Under the pieces are notes generated by a model. The model was given only the letters and a program-made list of their open reading frames with translations, was not told the origin of the DNA and searched no databases. A stretch of 64,000 nt of DNA from Mycolicibacterium pyrenivorans (GTDB taxonomy: Bacteria > Actinomycetota > Actinomycetes > Mycobacteriales > Mycobacteriaceae). Location of the stretch: assembly GCF_025821625.1 (NCBI RefSeq), contig NZ_JACKSH010000151.1:104283-168282 (forward strand). Direction: 5' to 3'. Below are positions 25,909 to 33,301 of this stretch, piece after piece. The stretch's first letter is position 1; each line of letters opens with the position of its first letter. The position numbers and the translations under genes are program-made.

Positions 25909-27699
25909 ATGACCGAACCGCACACCGTCGTCATCTGCCGGCTCTCCGCGGACTTCGCCGCGATGTCGCATTATCTCGCCAGGGTGTCCATCGACCTGCG
26001 CGAGCTGGACCGGATCCTCACCGAGCGCCCTGAGACCCGGTACGTCGCGCCGCCGCAACCCGCGCCACCGCCGCGGCCGGTGCCGCCACCGGCCGCGCAG
26101 TATCGGCCCGCGTATCCGCCGCCTCCGCCGCCCAGGGTGCCACCGCACCCACCGAAGGAGCGCTCCGAAGGCTGGATCGGCAAGCTACTGGCCGTCGCAG
26201 GCGTCGCGGTCACGCTGATCGGCGTCGTGTTGCTGCTCGTGCTGGCCGCGCAGGCCGGCATCCTGCGCCCCGAGTTCCGGGTGGCAGCAGGCGCCGTGCT
26301 GGCCGCCGCCCTGGTGGCCACCGCGTGGTGGCTCAACGCCCGTCCGGGTGGGCGGGTCGGGGCGATCGCACTGGCCGCCACGGGCGTCGCGGCCGCCTAC
26401 ATGGACGTCATCGCGATCACCACGATCTACGAATGGGTGTCGCCACCGCTCGGACTCATCCTGGCCGCGGCGATCGCGGGCGGCGGGCTGACACTGGCCC
26501 GCCGGTGGGACTCGGAGCATCTCGGGCTACTGGTGTTGGTCCCGCTGATCGGGTTGGCGCCGGTCGTCACCGACGGCATCACGTTGCTGCTCGTCGGGTT
26601 CATGCTCGCGCTGGCCGCGGTGTCGGTGCCGGTACAGCTGGGCAAGGACTGGATCTGGATGCACGCGGCGCGCATCGCCGCCGTCGCCTTCCCGCTCCTG
26701 GTGGCGCTCGTCGCGCGCCACTTCGACTCCCGCGAGGACCTCTGGCTGGCCGGCGCCTGCGGAATCGCGGCTCTGGTGGCGATCGGATCTGCGCTGCTCC
26801 TGCTGCCTGCAACGTCTCAGCGCGGTGTGATGGCGTTGCTGACCGGGGCAGGAGTGACTCCGGTGCTGTGCGTGGTCCTGGCCGTCGACCACGTGATCGC
26901 GGCGTTGATGGCCGCCGCCCTTGCGGCCGCGTTGCTGGCGATCGTCCTTGTCGGCGAACGGTTTCCAGGCGTGCCAGGGGTGGTCCGCCAGGTGTTCTCG
27001 GCGCTGTCCGCGGTCGCCGCGCTGATCGCGGTGACGGTGGCGTTCGACGGGGAGATCGCGGGACCGGTGTTGCTGGCGATGGCGGTGGTGGTGGCGATGG
27101 CAGGTCGTCGTGACGTGGTCGCACGCTGGGCCGCGGTCGGGTTCGCGATCGTCGGCGCCGGTGTGCACCTGAGCTTTTCGCCCCTCGACACTCTTCTCGC
27201 GCCGACTGAAATCGCCATGGCGTCAGGCATTTCCACGCTGGTGGCCAGCATTCTGTTGGCCGCGTGTGCGGTGGCGATCGTGTGGTCGTGGGGGCCCGGG
27301 ATGCGTGCGCTGTGGGTTGGTGCGGCCGCGGTGATCGTCTATGCCGTCACGTCGTTCACCGTCACGGCGGGCATGCTGGTCGGTGGCGACGGCGGGTTCT
27401 ACGCCGGGCACATGGTCGCCACCATCTGCTGGATCGCGATGGCGGCCGCACTGTTCGGTTATGCCGCGCGGCTGACGCGTGCCGAGCGGTCGGTGCCGAT
27501 CGGCGGCGGGCTGGGTCTGGTGGCTGCCGCGATGGCCAAGCTGTTCCTGTTCGATCTGGGCACGCTGGACGGCATCTTCCGGGTGGCGGTGTTCATCGTC
27601 GTCGGGTTGATCCTGCTGGGGATGGGCGCGGGTTACGCGCGACTGCTCGACAAGCAGGACAAACAGGACGACAAGACTGTGACGACAACCATAGGCTAA
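25909..27699 (+). CDS. DUF2339 polytopic membrane protein
   Basis: A 596-residue protein of unknown function. Residues 1-80 contain a short predicted helix (DLRELDRILTERPE) and a Pro-rich linker with PPPPPRVPPHPP. From residue 85 there are about sixteen hydrophobic segments, and the conserved opening WIGKLLAVAGVAVTLIGVVLLL is the DUF2339 signature. The last segment region has KLFLFDLGTLDGIFRVAVFI, another family hallmark. The C-terminus is charged (LLDKQDKQDDK). Its start is 43 bases after the response regulator, possibly co-transcribed. The dps promoter box begins three bases after its stop. Confidence 0.85.
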   Translation: MTEPHTVVICRLSADFAAMSHYLARVSIDLRELDRILTERPETRYVAPPQPAPPPRPVPPPAAQYRPAYPPPPPPRVPPHPPKERSEGWIGKLLAVAGVAVTLIGVVLLLVLAAQAGILRPEFRVAAGAVLAAALVATAWWLNARPGGRVGAIALAATGVAAAYMDVIAITTIYEWVSPPLGLILAAAIAGGGLTLARRWDSEHLGLLVLVPLIGLAPVVTDGITLLLVGFMLALAAVSVPVQLGKDWIWMHAARIAAVAFPLLVALVARHFDSREDLWLAGACGIAALVAIGSALLLLPATSQRGVMALLTGAGVTPVLCVVLAVDHVIAALMAAALAAALLAIVLVGERFPGVPGVVRQVFSALSAVAALIAVTVAFDGEIAGPVLLAMAVVVAMAGRRDVVARWAAVGFAIVGAGVHLSFSPLDTLLAPTEIAMASGISTLVASILLAACAVAIVWSWGPGMRALWVGAAAVIVYAVTSFTVTAGMLVGGDGGFYAGHMVATICWIAMAAALFGYAARLTRAERSVPIGGGLGLVAAAMAKLFLFDLGTLDGIFRVAVFIVVGLILLGMGAGYARLLDKQDKQDDKTVTTTIG

Positions 27700-27701
27700 A
27701 C

Positions 27702-27720
27702 TAGACTCATTCCAGATTAG
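27702..27720. promoter_or_regulatory. Fur-like operator before dps
   Basis: TAGACTCATTCCAGATTAG, a partial dyad (CTAnnCT and AGnnTAG at the ends, counting the C at 27701). The core GACTCATTCCAGA resembles the mycobacterial FurA box as I remember it (GACTnATTCnAGA). It overlaps the AGGAGG ribosome binding site of dps, so a bound repressor would also mask translation initiation on DNA-coupled transcription. The regulator is inference. Confidence 0.45.
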
Positions 27721-27731
27721 GAGGCGTTGAC

Positions 27732-28235
27732 ATGAGCATGAGTACAACAACGAACGCACGTAGGACAGATGCCGAGGTCTCGGGCTTCCAGGCGTCCGCG
27801 CAACTGAGCGCCGCGCTGCAGCGGGTACTCGTCGACCTGATCGAGCTCCACCTGCAGGGCAAGCAAGCGCACTGGAACGTCGTCGGCTCCAACTTTCGCG
27901 ACCTGCACCTGCAACTCGACGAGGTGGTCGATTTCGCCCGCGAGGCCAGCGACACCGTCGCCGAGCGTATGCGTGCGCTGGACGCGGTCCCCGACGGCCG
28001 GTCGGACACCGTCGCGGCGACCACGACCTTGCCGGACTTCCCCGCCTACGAGCGAAGCACCGAAGACGTCGTCGCTCTGATCACCGGCCGCATCTATGCC
28101 GCGGTGGGCACCCTGCGGGACGTCCACGACGCGGTCGACGCCGAGGACTCGAGCACCGCGGACATCTTGCACCAGCTGATCGACGGTCTGGAGAAGCTGG
28201 CCTGGCTGCTCAAGTCGGAGAACCGGAAGGTGTGA
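27732..28235 (+). CDS. dps: DNA starvation/stationary-phase protection protein Dps (ferritin-like)
   Basis: Dps forms a 12-subunit shell that oxidises and stores iron and often binds DNA, protecting it from peroxide. The 167 residues contain the inter-subunit ferroxidase site HWNVVGSNFRDLHLQLDEVVDFARE (His, Asp and Glu ligands) and the long four-helix bundle pattern. The N-terminal tail (MSMSTTTNARRTDAEVSG) is short and mildly basic. AGGAGG lies before the ATG. The last 26 bases overlap the convergent adenylate cyclase gene. Confidence 0.94.
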   Translation: MSMSTTTNARRTDAEVSGFQASAQLSAALQRVLVDLIELHLQGKQAHWNVVGSNFRDLHLQLDEVVDFAREASDTVAERMRALDAVPDGRSDTVAATTTLPDFPAYERSTEDVVALITGRIYAAVGTLRDVHDAVDAEDSSTADILHQLIDGLEKLAWLLKSENRKV

Positions 28236-29571
28236 CACCGTCCGTGACACGGACAATCCGGCCAGAGTCCGTGACACGGACAATCCGGCCAGAGTCCGCG
28301 AAGCGGACAATCCGGCCAGAGTCGGCCCGGTGGCCGACGAGGTACCAGGTGCGCATCAGACCCTTGCCCTTGATGTGGACATGGCCGCGCTCTTCGAGCA
28401 CGAAGGAGTCGTGCAGACGTTCGTAGACGTTGTCGGGCACCTGAATCCGGCCTTCGACGTCGGTGGTCTCCATCCGGGACGCCACGTTGACCGCGTCGCC
28501 CCAGACGTCGTAGAAGAACTTCTTCGCGCCGACGACGCCCGCGACGACAGGTCCGGCTGCCATGCCGATGCGCAGCGGCACGTCGCGGCCTTCGGAGTCT
28601 TTGAGGTCGGCGACCGCGTCGGCCATGTCGAGGGCGAGAGAGGCCAGCGCCTCCATGTGGTCGGCGCGGGGGATCGGCACCCCGCTGACGACCATGTAGG
28701 AGTCACCGCTGGTCTTCACCTTCTCGAGCCCGTGCCGATCGACGAGCGCGTCCAGATCGGTGTAGAGGCGGTCGAGGAACCGCACCAGCTCGGCGGGTGC
28801 GGTTTCGCTGGCGCGCTTGGTGTAGCCGGCGATGTCGGCGAACAGGATCGACGCATCGTCGTACTTGTCGGCGATCACGGTGCGCGTCGGATCCTTGAGC
28901 CGGTGGGCGATCGTCTCGGGAAGGATGTTGGCCAGCAGCTGCTCGGAGCGCTGATACTCGGCCTCCATCGCCGCTTCCGCACGCTCGATCTCGCGCAGGG
29001 TGTACCAGATCGTCGCGACGATCATCACCACGGAGGAGACCGTCGAGCTGACGAATCCGACGGAGAGCGTCCAGGACGGCCCGAGGCCCCTGTCATGGGG
29101 CACCGTCAACTCGAGGGCGATCGTCAACACCACGCCCGCCGCGGCGATCACCGCCGCCATCGTGATGCGCTCGATGCCGAGCACAAGCACGGCCAGCGAC
29201 GCCGCGACGAGGAAGTAGAACTGCAGGCCCGACCCGGTCCCGATGGTGTAGCAGATGAAACCGACCGACACGTAGGCGAAGACGACGAAGGCCAACGGAG
29301 CGGCCAGCTCGCCGAATCGGCACAGCCGCGGAATCAGGATGAACACCAGCCCGCACACCACGTTCACCGCGCCCAGCCACCACAGCGCGCCACCCATGAC
29401 CAGCTGGAACACTCCGAAGGCTGCGGACACGACGGCCGCGATCCAGCTGGCGATTTTCAGCACCCGCAACCGGCGGTCCACCCGGCCGCTCCGGTGCCTG
29501 TCAGGAGACCAGGCGCGGCCGTCCAGTGCCACGTCGGGAACGCATACGGGTCGCACCTTGACCACGGGCAA
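28210..29571 (-). CDS. cya: membrane class III adenylate cyclase (Rv1625c type)
   Basis: This enzyme makes cAMP from ATP, as a homodimer anchored by six transmembrane helices. Residues about 38-205 are the membrane domain, followed by a short coiled-coil (REIERAEAAMEAEYQRSEQLL) and the catalytic domain. Key residues are present: the metal Asp in ILFADIAGYT, Lys in KVKTSGDSY, the adenine-selecting and transition-state residues in FFYDVWGDAVNVASRME. After MRTWYLVGHR, where the M. tuberculosis protein has a different tail, there are three DSGRIVR repeats encoded by 27-bp DNA repeats. The start is TTG 29571 or a nearby GTG. It is convergent with dps. Confidence 0.92.
   Translation of the reverse strand: MPVVKVRPVCVPDVALDGRAWSPDRHRSGRVDRRLRVLKIASWIAAVVSAAFGVFQLVMGGALWWLGAVNVVCGLVFILIPRLCRFGELAAPLAFVVFAYVSVGFICYTIGTGSGLQFYFLVAASLAVLVLGIERITMAAVIAAAGVVLTIALELTVPHDRGLGPSWTLSVGFVSSTVSSVVMIVATIWYTLREIERAEAAMEAEYQRSEQLLANILPETIAHRLKDPTRTVIADKYDDASILFADIAGYTKRASETAPAELVRFLDRLYTDLDALVDRHGLEKVKTSGDSYMVVSGVPIPRADHMEALASLALDMADAVADLKDSEGRDVPLRIGMAAGPVVAGVVGAKKFFYDVWGDAVNVASRMETTDVEGRIQVPDNVYERLHDSFVLEERGHVHIKGKGLMRTWYLVGHRADSGRIVRFADSGRIVRVTDSGRIVRVTDGVTPSGSPT
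28240..28320. repeat. three 27-bp tandem repeats, each with a hairpin
   Basis: Copies start at 28240, 28267 and 28294. Each holds a dyad: GTCCGTGACACGGAC in copies one and two, and GTCCGCGAAGCGGAC in copy three. In copy three one stem pair changed from T-A to C-G, so pairing is kept. On the minus strand the array codes DSGRIVR repeats at the end of the adenylate cyclase. It lies five bases beyond the dps stop, where it could act as terminator. Confidence 0.85.
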
Positions 29572-29629
29572 AGACTAACGCTCAAATCCGATCAACCTGC
29601 TCGAATGACGCGTATCGCCGTGCTGCCAG

Positions 29630-29817
29630 ATGGATCCGGTGATCGGCGGCCTCGGGACCGACACGGAGCTCATCGCCGCCGCCATCGCGACCGCGGCGTC
29701 CGCCAGGCGCGGAGGTCATCGTGCTTCCGGAGCCGGCTCCAACCGACCGGTCATCGCGGCATGCGACCGCACCGGGGTCGGGCGTGGGCATGGCGATCGC
29801 CGACATCGATCGGCGAG
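29630..29817 (+). pseudogene. possible frameshifted N-terminus of the M50 metalloprotease gene
   Basis: Coding-like sequence continues upstream of the M50 gene but changes frame. From 29630 one frame reads MDPVIGGLGTDTELIAAAIATAASAR with strong G/C at third positions. Near 29710 the coding signal moves to the next frame (AEVIVLPEPAPTDRSSRHATAP, then GVGMAIADID), and near 29805 it moves again to the frame of GEMAGSGYRVPP. Each step is a +1 shift. This could be real gene decay, sequencing error or an unusual intergenic region. Confidence 0.4.
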
Positions 29818-32286
29818 ATGGCGGGATCGGGATATCGGGTTCCGCCGTCCCTCGCTCGCCGTGCCGACGGCCAGACCCTTCAGCTGACCCCGCTGCTGTA
29901 CGCGACGTTGAGTGAGATCGACGGTCGCCGTACGCCGGCGGAGGTGGCGGTCGCGGTGTCCGAGTCGACGGGCCGCACCGTCAGCGAGGACAACGTCCGG
30001 AGCTTCGTCGAGAAGCTGCGGCCTCTCGGCCTCCTGATCCAGGCCGACGGCAGCCAGCCGGCTTTGAAGAAGCGAAACCCATTGCTGGGACTTCGTTTCC
30101 GCTACGCCGTCACCGACCCCGACCGGACGCGCCGCCTGACCGACCCGTTCCGGTTCCTGTTCCGGCCGTGGGTGGTCATGGTGGTGCTCGCGGCATTCGC
30201 GGTCGTGTGCTGGTGGGTGTTCTTCCGCAAAGGGCTGGCGTCGGCGGCCTACGACGCCTTCGAACGCCCGGGCCTGCTGATCCTGGTCTTCGCGGTCACC
30301 ATCATTTCGGCGGGATTTCACGAGTTCGGGCACGCCGCCGCAGCCAGGTACGGCGGCGCCACTCCCGGCGTCATGGGCATCGGCCTCTACCTGGTCTGGC
30401 CGGCGTTCTACACCGACGTCACCGACTCCTACCGCCTCGGGCGCCGCGGGCGGTTGCGCACGGATCTCGGCGGTCTCTACTTCAACGCGATCGTCGCCGT
30501 CGCGATCACCGCAGTGTGGTTGTGGCTGAGCTACGACGCCCTGTTGCTCGTCGTGGCGACGCAGATCATCCAGATGCTCCGCCAACTCGCGCCGCTGGTG
30601 AGGTTCGACGGCTACCACGTGCTGGCCGACCTCACCGGTGTCCCCGACCTCTATGGCCGCATCAAGCCGATACTGCTGGGCATGCTGCCCTGGCGGTGGC
30701 GCGACCCCGAACCCCGCCAGCTCAAGTGGTGGGCCCGCATCGTCGTGAGCGTGTGGGTGCTGGTCGTGGTTCCACTCCTGATCGGAATGCTCGCGCTGGC
30801 GGTCATCGCCTTGCCCCGACTGCTGGGCACGGCGTGGGCGAGTTTGAACAAGCAGCAGGACGTCTTCGTCACCGCTTGGGCAGACGGGGACGTGATCCAG
30901 GCGACCGCGCGCGTGCTGGGGATCATCGCGATCGTCATCCCCGTCGCGGGGGTCATCTACCTGCTGGTCCGCTTCACCCGGCAGTGCGTCGGCACCGCCC
31001 GTAAGGCCACCGCCGACAAGCCCGTCCAGCGCGCGCTGGTGTCGGTGCTCGGGGTGGCCGTGCTGTGCGGAATCGCGTATGCGTGGTGGCCGCACGACGG
31101 CAATTACCGCCCGATCGAGGCGTCGGACCGCGGCACCATCGGTGACATCGTCTACGCGCTGGGCGTTTGGGACACCAGCGGTCAATCACGCAGAAGCGCC
31201 GATGGCGCCGATGTCGCGACCCGCCCGGTCGCCGCGAGTAGAACTCTTGCGGCCGGACAGCAGGGCCAGATATGGACCCTGTGGGACACCCGGACCCGGC
31301 CCCCGACCGCGAACTCGCCGAAGCTCGCGATGGTGCTGGTTCCGCGGGTTCCCTCGGCGTCCGTTGCCAGTGGTGGGTACGGCGTCGCTGCTCCGATGAC
31401 GTCGGCCGACCAGGGCTGGGTCTTCCCGTTCGACAAGCCACTGGCCCCGGAAGATGGCGATAACCAGGCGCTGGCGGTCAACACCACCGACGGCACCGTC
31501 GAGTACGACGTCGCCGTCGCGCTGGTCTGGCAGACCGACGAGGAGTACGCGTTGAACGTCAACGAGGCGCACGCCTACGCGTCCTGCTCGTCGTGCGCGG
31601 CGGTCGCGGTCGCCTATCAGGTGGTGTTCGTCATCGACGAAGACGACGCCAACGACAACGTCGCCGTGCCGCAGAACCCGGCCGGCGCCCTCAATTACGA
31701 CTGTGTCAACTGCCTGACCTACGCGGTTGCCCAGCAATTGTTCGTCACGCTGGACGATCCGTTGTCCGAGGAGGCCAGGGCGGAGATCGACGAGGTCTGG
31801 CGGCAGGTCGGCATCTACGCCGCATTGGTGGAATCGGGGGGCGTGCAGAACCTGAGCGAGATCGCGCCGACGTTCGACGCCTTCACGGAGCAGATCAAGG
31901 AAATCGTCGAGGCCGAAGTGCCTGGGACGTTCCCCACCCCCTCGTCGACAGTGTCGCCGACGAGTTCACCAACGGCGGTATCCACGACGGTCGCAGCCAC
32001 CGCGACCTCCCAACCGCCGAGTAGTACGACGTCGGAGCCGACATTGACGAGTGACCCGACGGCGACGACTGGGTCGACGTCGACGATCACCACTACCGAC
32101 CCCACATCCACCGGTGACCCCACGGCGACGAGTGACCCCACGACGACGAGTGACCCCACCACGGAAAGTTCCATCGACACGTCAGTCACCAGCGATCCCA
32201 CAAGCGATTCCACGGCGGGGGACACTACGTCGGACGGATCGACCTCGGACGGGTCGACCTCGGACGGCACCGACTCCGGAGCCTGA
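29818..32286 (+). CDS. PqqD-like/M50 zinc metalloprotease with exported double-CxxC domain and Ser/Thr tail
   Basis: An 822-residue putative peptide zinc metalloprotease. Residues 1-75 resemble a PqqD-type peptide-binding winged helix (RADGQTLQLTPLLYATLSEIDGRRT). Membrane segments begin near residue 118, and HEFGH at 168-172 is the zinc site of M50 (site-2-type) proteases; LAPLVRFDGYHVLADLTGVPD supplies the expected third-ligand motif. About seven segments are followed by a region, residues 430-700, probably outside the membrane, with twin motifs CSSCAAVAVAYQVVFV (C590, C593) and CVNCLTYAVAQQLFVT (C629, C632). Residues 705-822 are Ser/Thr/Asp/Pro repeats. Substrate unknown. The frame stays open up to ATG 29605, but that part looks non-coding in this frame. 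It stands between cya and tRNA-Leu with no obvious partner. Confidence 0.85.
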   Translation: MAGSGYRVPPSLARRADGQTLQLTPLLYATLSEIDGRRTPAEVAVAVSESTGRTVSEDNVRSFVEKLRPLGLLIQADGSQPALKKRNPLLGLRFRYAVTDPDRTRRLTDPFRFLFRPWVVMVVLAAFAVVCWWVFFRKGLASAAYDAFERPGLLILVFAVTIISAGFHEFGHAAAARYGGATPGVMGIGLYLVWPAFYTDVTDSYRLGRRGRLRTDLGGLYFNAIVAVAITAVWLWLSYDALLLVVATQIIQMLRQLAPLVRFDGYHVLADLTGVPDLYGRIKPILLGMLPWRWRDPEPRQLKWWARIVVSVWVLVVVPLLIGMLALAVIALPRLLGTAWASLNKQQDVFVTAWADGDVIQATARVLGIIAIVIPVAGVIYLLVRFTRQCVGTARKATADKPVQRALVSVLGVAVLCGIAYAWWPHDGNYRPIEASDRGTIGDIVYALGVWDTSGQSRRSADGADVATRPVAASRTLAAGQQGQIWTLWDTRTRPPTANSPKLAMVLVPRVPSASVASGGYGVAAPMTSADQGWVFPFDKPLAPEDGDNQALAVNTTDGTVEYDVAVALVWQTDEEYALNVNEAHAYASCSSCAAVAVAYQVVFVIDEDDANDNVAVPQNPAGALNYDCVNCLTYAVAQQLFVTLDDPLSEEARAEIDEVWRQVGIYAALVESGGVQNLSEIAPTFDAFTEQIKEIVEAEVPGTFPTPSSTVSPTSSPTAVSTTVAATATSQPPSSTTSEPTLTSDPTATTGSTSTITTTDPTSTGDPTATSDPTTTSDPTTESSIDTSVTSDPTSDSTAGDTTSDGSTSDGSTSDGTDSGA

Positions 32287-32313
32287 GTGGGCGGTTGCCG
32301 CAACTGGGTTATC

Positions 32314-32390
32314 TGGTGCCCTCGGTGAGATTCGAACTCACACTGGACGGGTTTTGAATCCGTTTCCTCTGCCAGTTGGGATACGAGGGC
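32314..32390 (-). tRNA. tRNA-Leu (anticodon CAA), short variable loop
   Basis: Read on the minus strand, the acceptor arms GCCCTCG and CGAGGGC pair perfectly, followed by A and an encoded CCA (32314-32316). The T arm is GTGAG-TTCGAAT-CTCAC. The anticodon loop TTCAAAA gives CAA, reading TTG Leu codons. The variable loop has only about six bases, whereas tRNA-Leu is normally class II with a long arm. The last anticodon-stem pair is A-C and the D stem has only three pairs. The body is 74 nt without CCA. A TATGGT -10 box lies at 32401-32406 on the minus strand. Its expression looks normal; its charging identity is worth testing. Confidence 0.85.
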
Positions 32391-32458
32391 GCGGCCTCCC
32401 ACCATAGAGGATGGCCCCGAGGTCGCTCATCCGGGCTTCGACAGACACAATGTGTCCC

Positions 32459-33094
32459 ATGACCGGGTCACCGACAGACTCACCAAGCCCCGCGGCCAAG
32501 CCGCACCGTGTGCTCGTCGCCGAGGACGAGGCGCTCATCCGGATGGACTTGGCCGAAATGCTGCGCGAGGAGGGCTACGAGATCGTCGGTGAGGCCGGGG
32601 ACGGTCAGGAGGCCGTCGATCTGGCCGAGTCGCTCAAGCCCGACCTGGTGATCATGGACGTGAAGATGCCGCGACGGGACGGCATCGACGCCGCTTCGGA
32701 GATCGCCGCGAAGCGAATCGCCCCGATCGTCATCCTCACCGCGTTCAGCCAGCGCGAGCTCGTCGAGCGCGCCCGCGACGCAGGTGCGATGGCCTACCTC
32801 GTCAAGCCGTTCAACATCACCGACCTCATCCCCGCCATCGAGGTGGCGGTCAGCCGGTTCAGCGAGATCGCCGAGCTGGAGAAGGAGGTCGCGACGCTGT
32901 CCGACCGCCTGGAGACACGCAAACTCGTCGAGCGCGCGAAGGGTTTGCTGCAGGCCAAGCAGGGGATGACCGAACCCGAGGCGTTCAAGTGGATTCAGCG
33001 GGCCGCAATGGACCGGCGCACCACGATGAAACGGGTCGCCGAGGTGGTCCTGGAGACTCTCGACACGCCTCCAGGGGCCACGTCCTCGACCTAG
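32459..33094 (+). CDS. pdtaR: ANTAR-domain response regulator PdtaR
   Basis: An antiterminator-type response regulator: phosphorylation of D67 (LVIMDVKMPRRDG) by the PdtaS kinase, encoded elsewhere, activates RNA binding by the C-terminal ANTAR domain. The 211-residue protein has receiver motifs VLVAEDEALIRMD, TAFSQRELVERA and AYLVKPFN, a coiled-coil linker (IAELEKEVATLSDRLETRKLVERAKG) and the ANTAR three-helix end (GLLQAKQGMTEPEAFKWIQRAAMDRRTTM). In M. tuberculosis the orthologue (Rv1626) controls nutrient and nitric-oxide responses. ATG 32459 is chosen because upstream codons, from a possible start at 32411, overlap the tRNA promoter. Confidence 0.95.
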   Translation: MTGSPTDSPSPAAKPHRVLVAEDEALIRMDLAEMLREEGYEIVGEAGDGQEAVDLAESLKPDLVIMDVKMPRRDGIDAASEIAAKRIAPIVILTAFSQRELVERARDAGAMAYLVKPFNITDLIPAIEVAVSRFSEIAELEKEVATLSDRLETRKLVERAKGLLQAKQGMTEPEAFKWIQRAAMDRRTTMKRVAEVVLETLDTPPGATSST

Positions 33095-33121
33095 GGAATT
33101 CGGCCTCCACCGGCGCCGCCC

Positions 33122-33143
33122 GTTAAGACTTCGTTTCCGTTAC
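33122..33143. promoter_or_regulatory. GlnR-like box upstream of the branched-chain amino-acid operon
   Basis: GTTAA-N6-GTTTC followed after one base by GTTAC. The opposite strand reads GTAAC, then GAAAC-N6-TTAAC, fitting actinobacterial GlnR half-sites. It shares TTCCGTTACCG with the box before the polar amino-acid importer at 21328. It lies about 160 bases before the binding protein start. Assignment is inference. Confidence 0.4.
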
Positions 33144-33301
33144 CGACTTTTACCGGGTCACCTGGCCGATCTGCGGGACGCGTTTGCCAACATCACGCAC
33201 TGCGGCGACGGGTTGGTTATGGTCGTCGCGAAGCATCGCCGCCCTGGCCGTCCGCGGCCGGTACGACAGTGCCGACAAAAACAGTGAACCGGAGGTGGAA
33301 C

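Noticed and set aside
28330..29604. Long N-terminal extension of the M50 frame
   Set aside because: This part lies antisense to the adenylate cyclase and has shadow-like composition; the M50 protein is taken from 29818.
29580..32390. M50 gene as an island inserted at the tRNA-Leu 3' end
   Set aside because: No integrase and no repeat of the tRNA 3' end was found at the other side of the gene.
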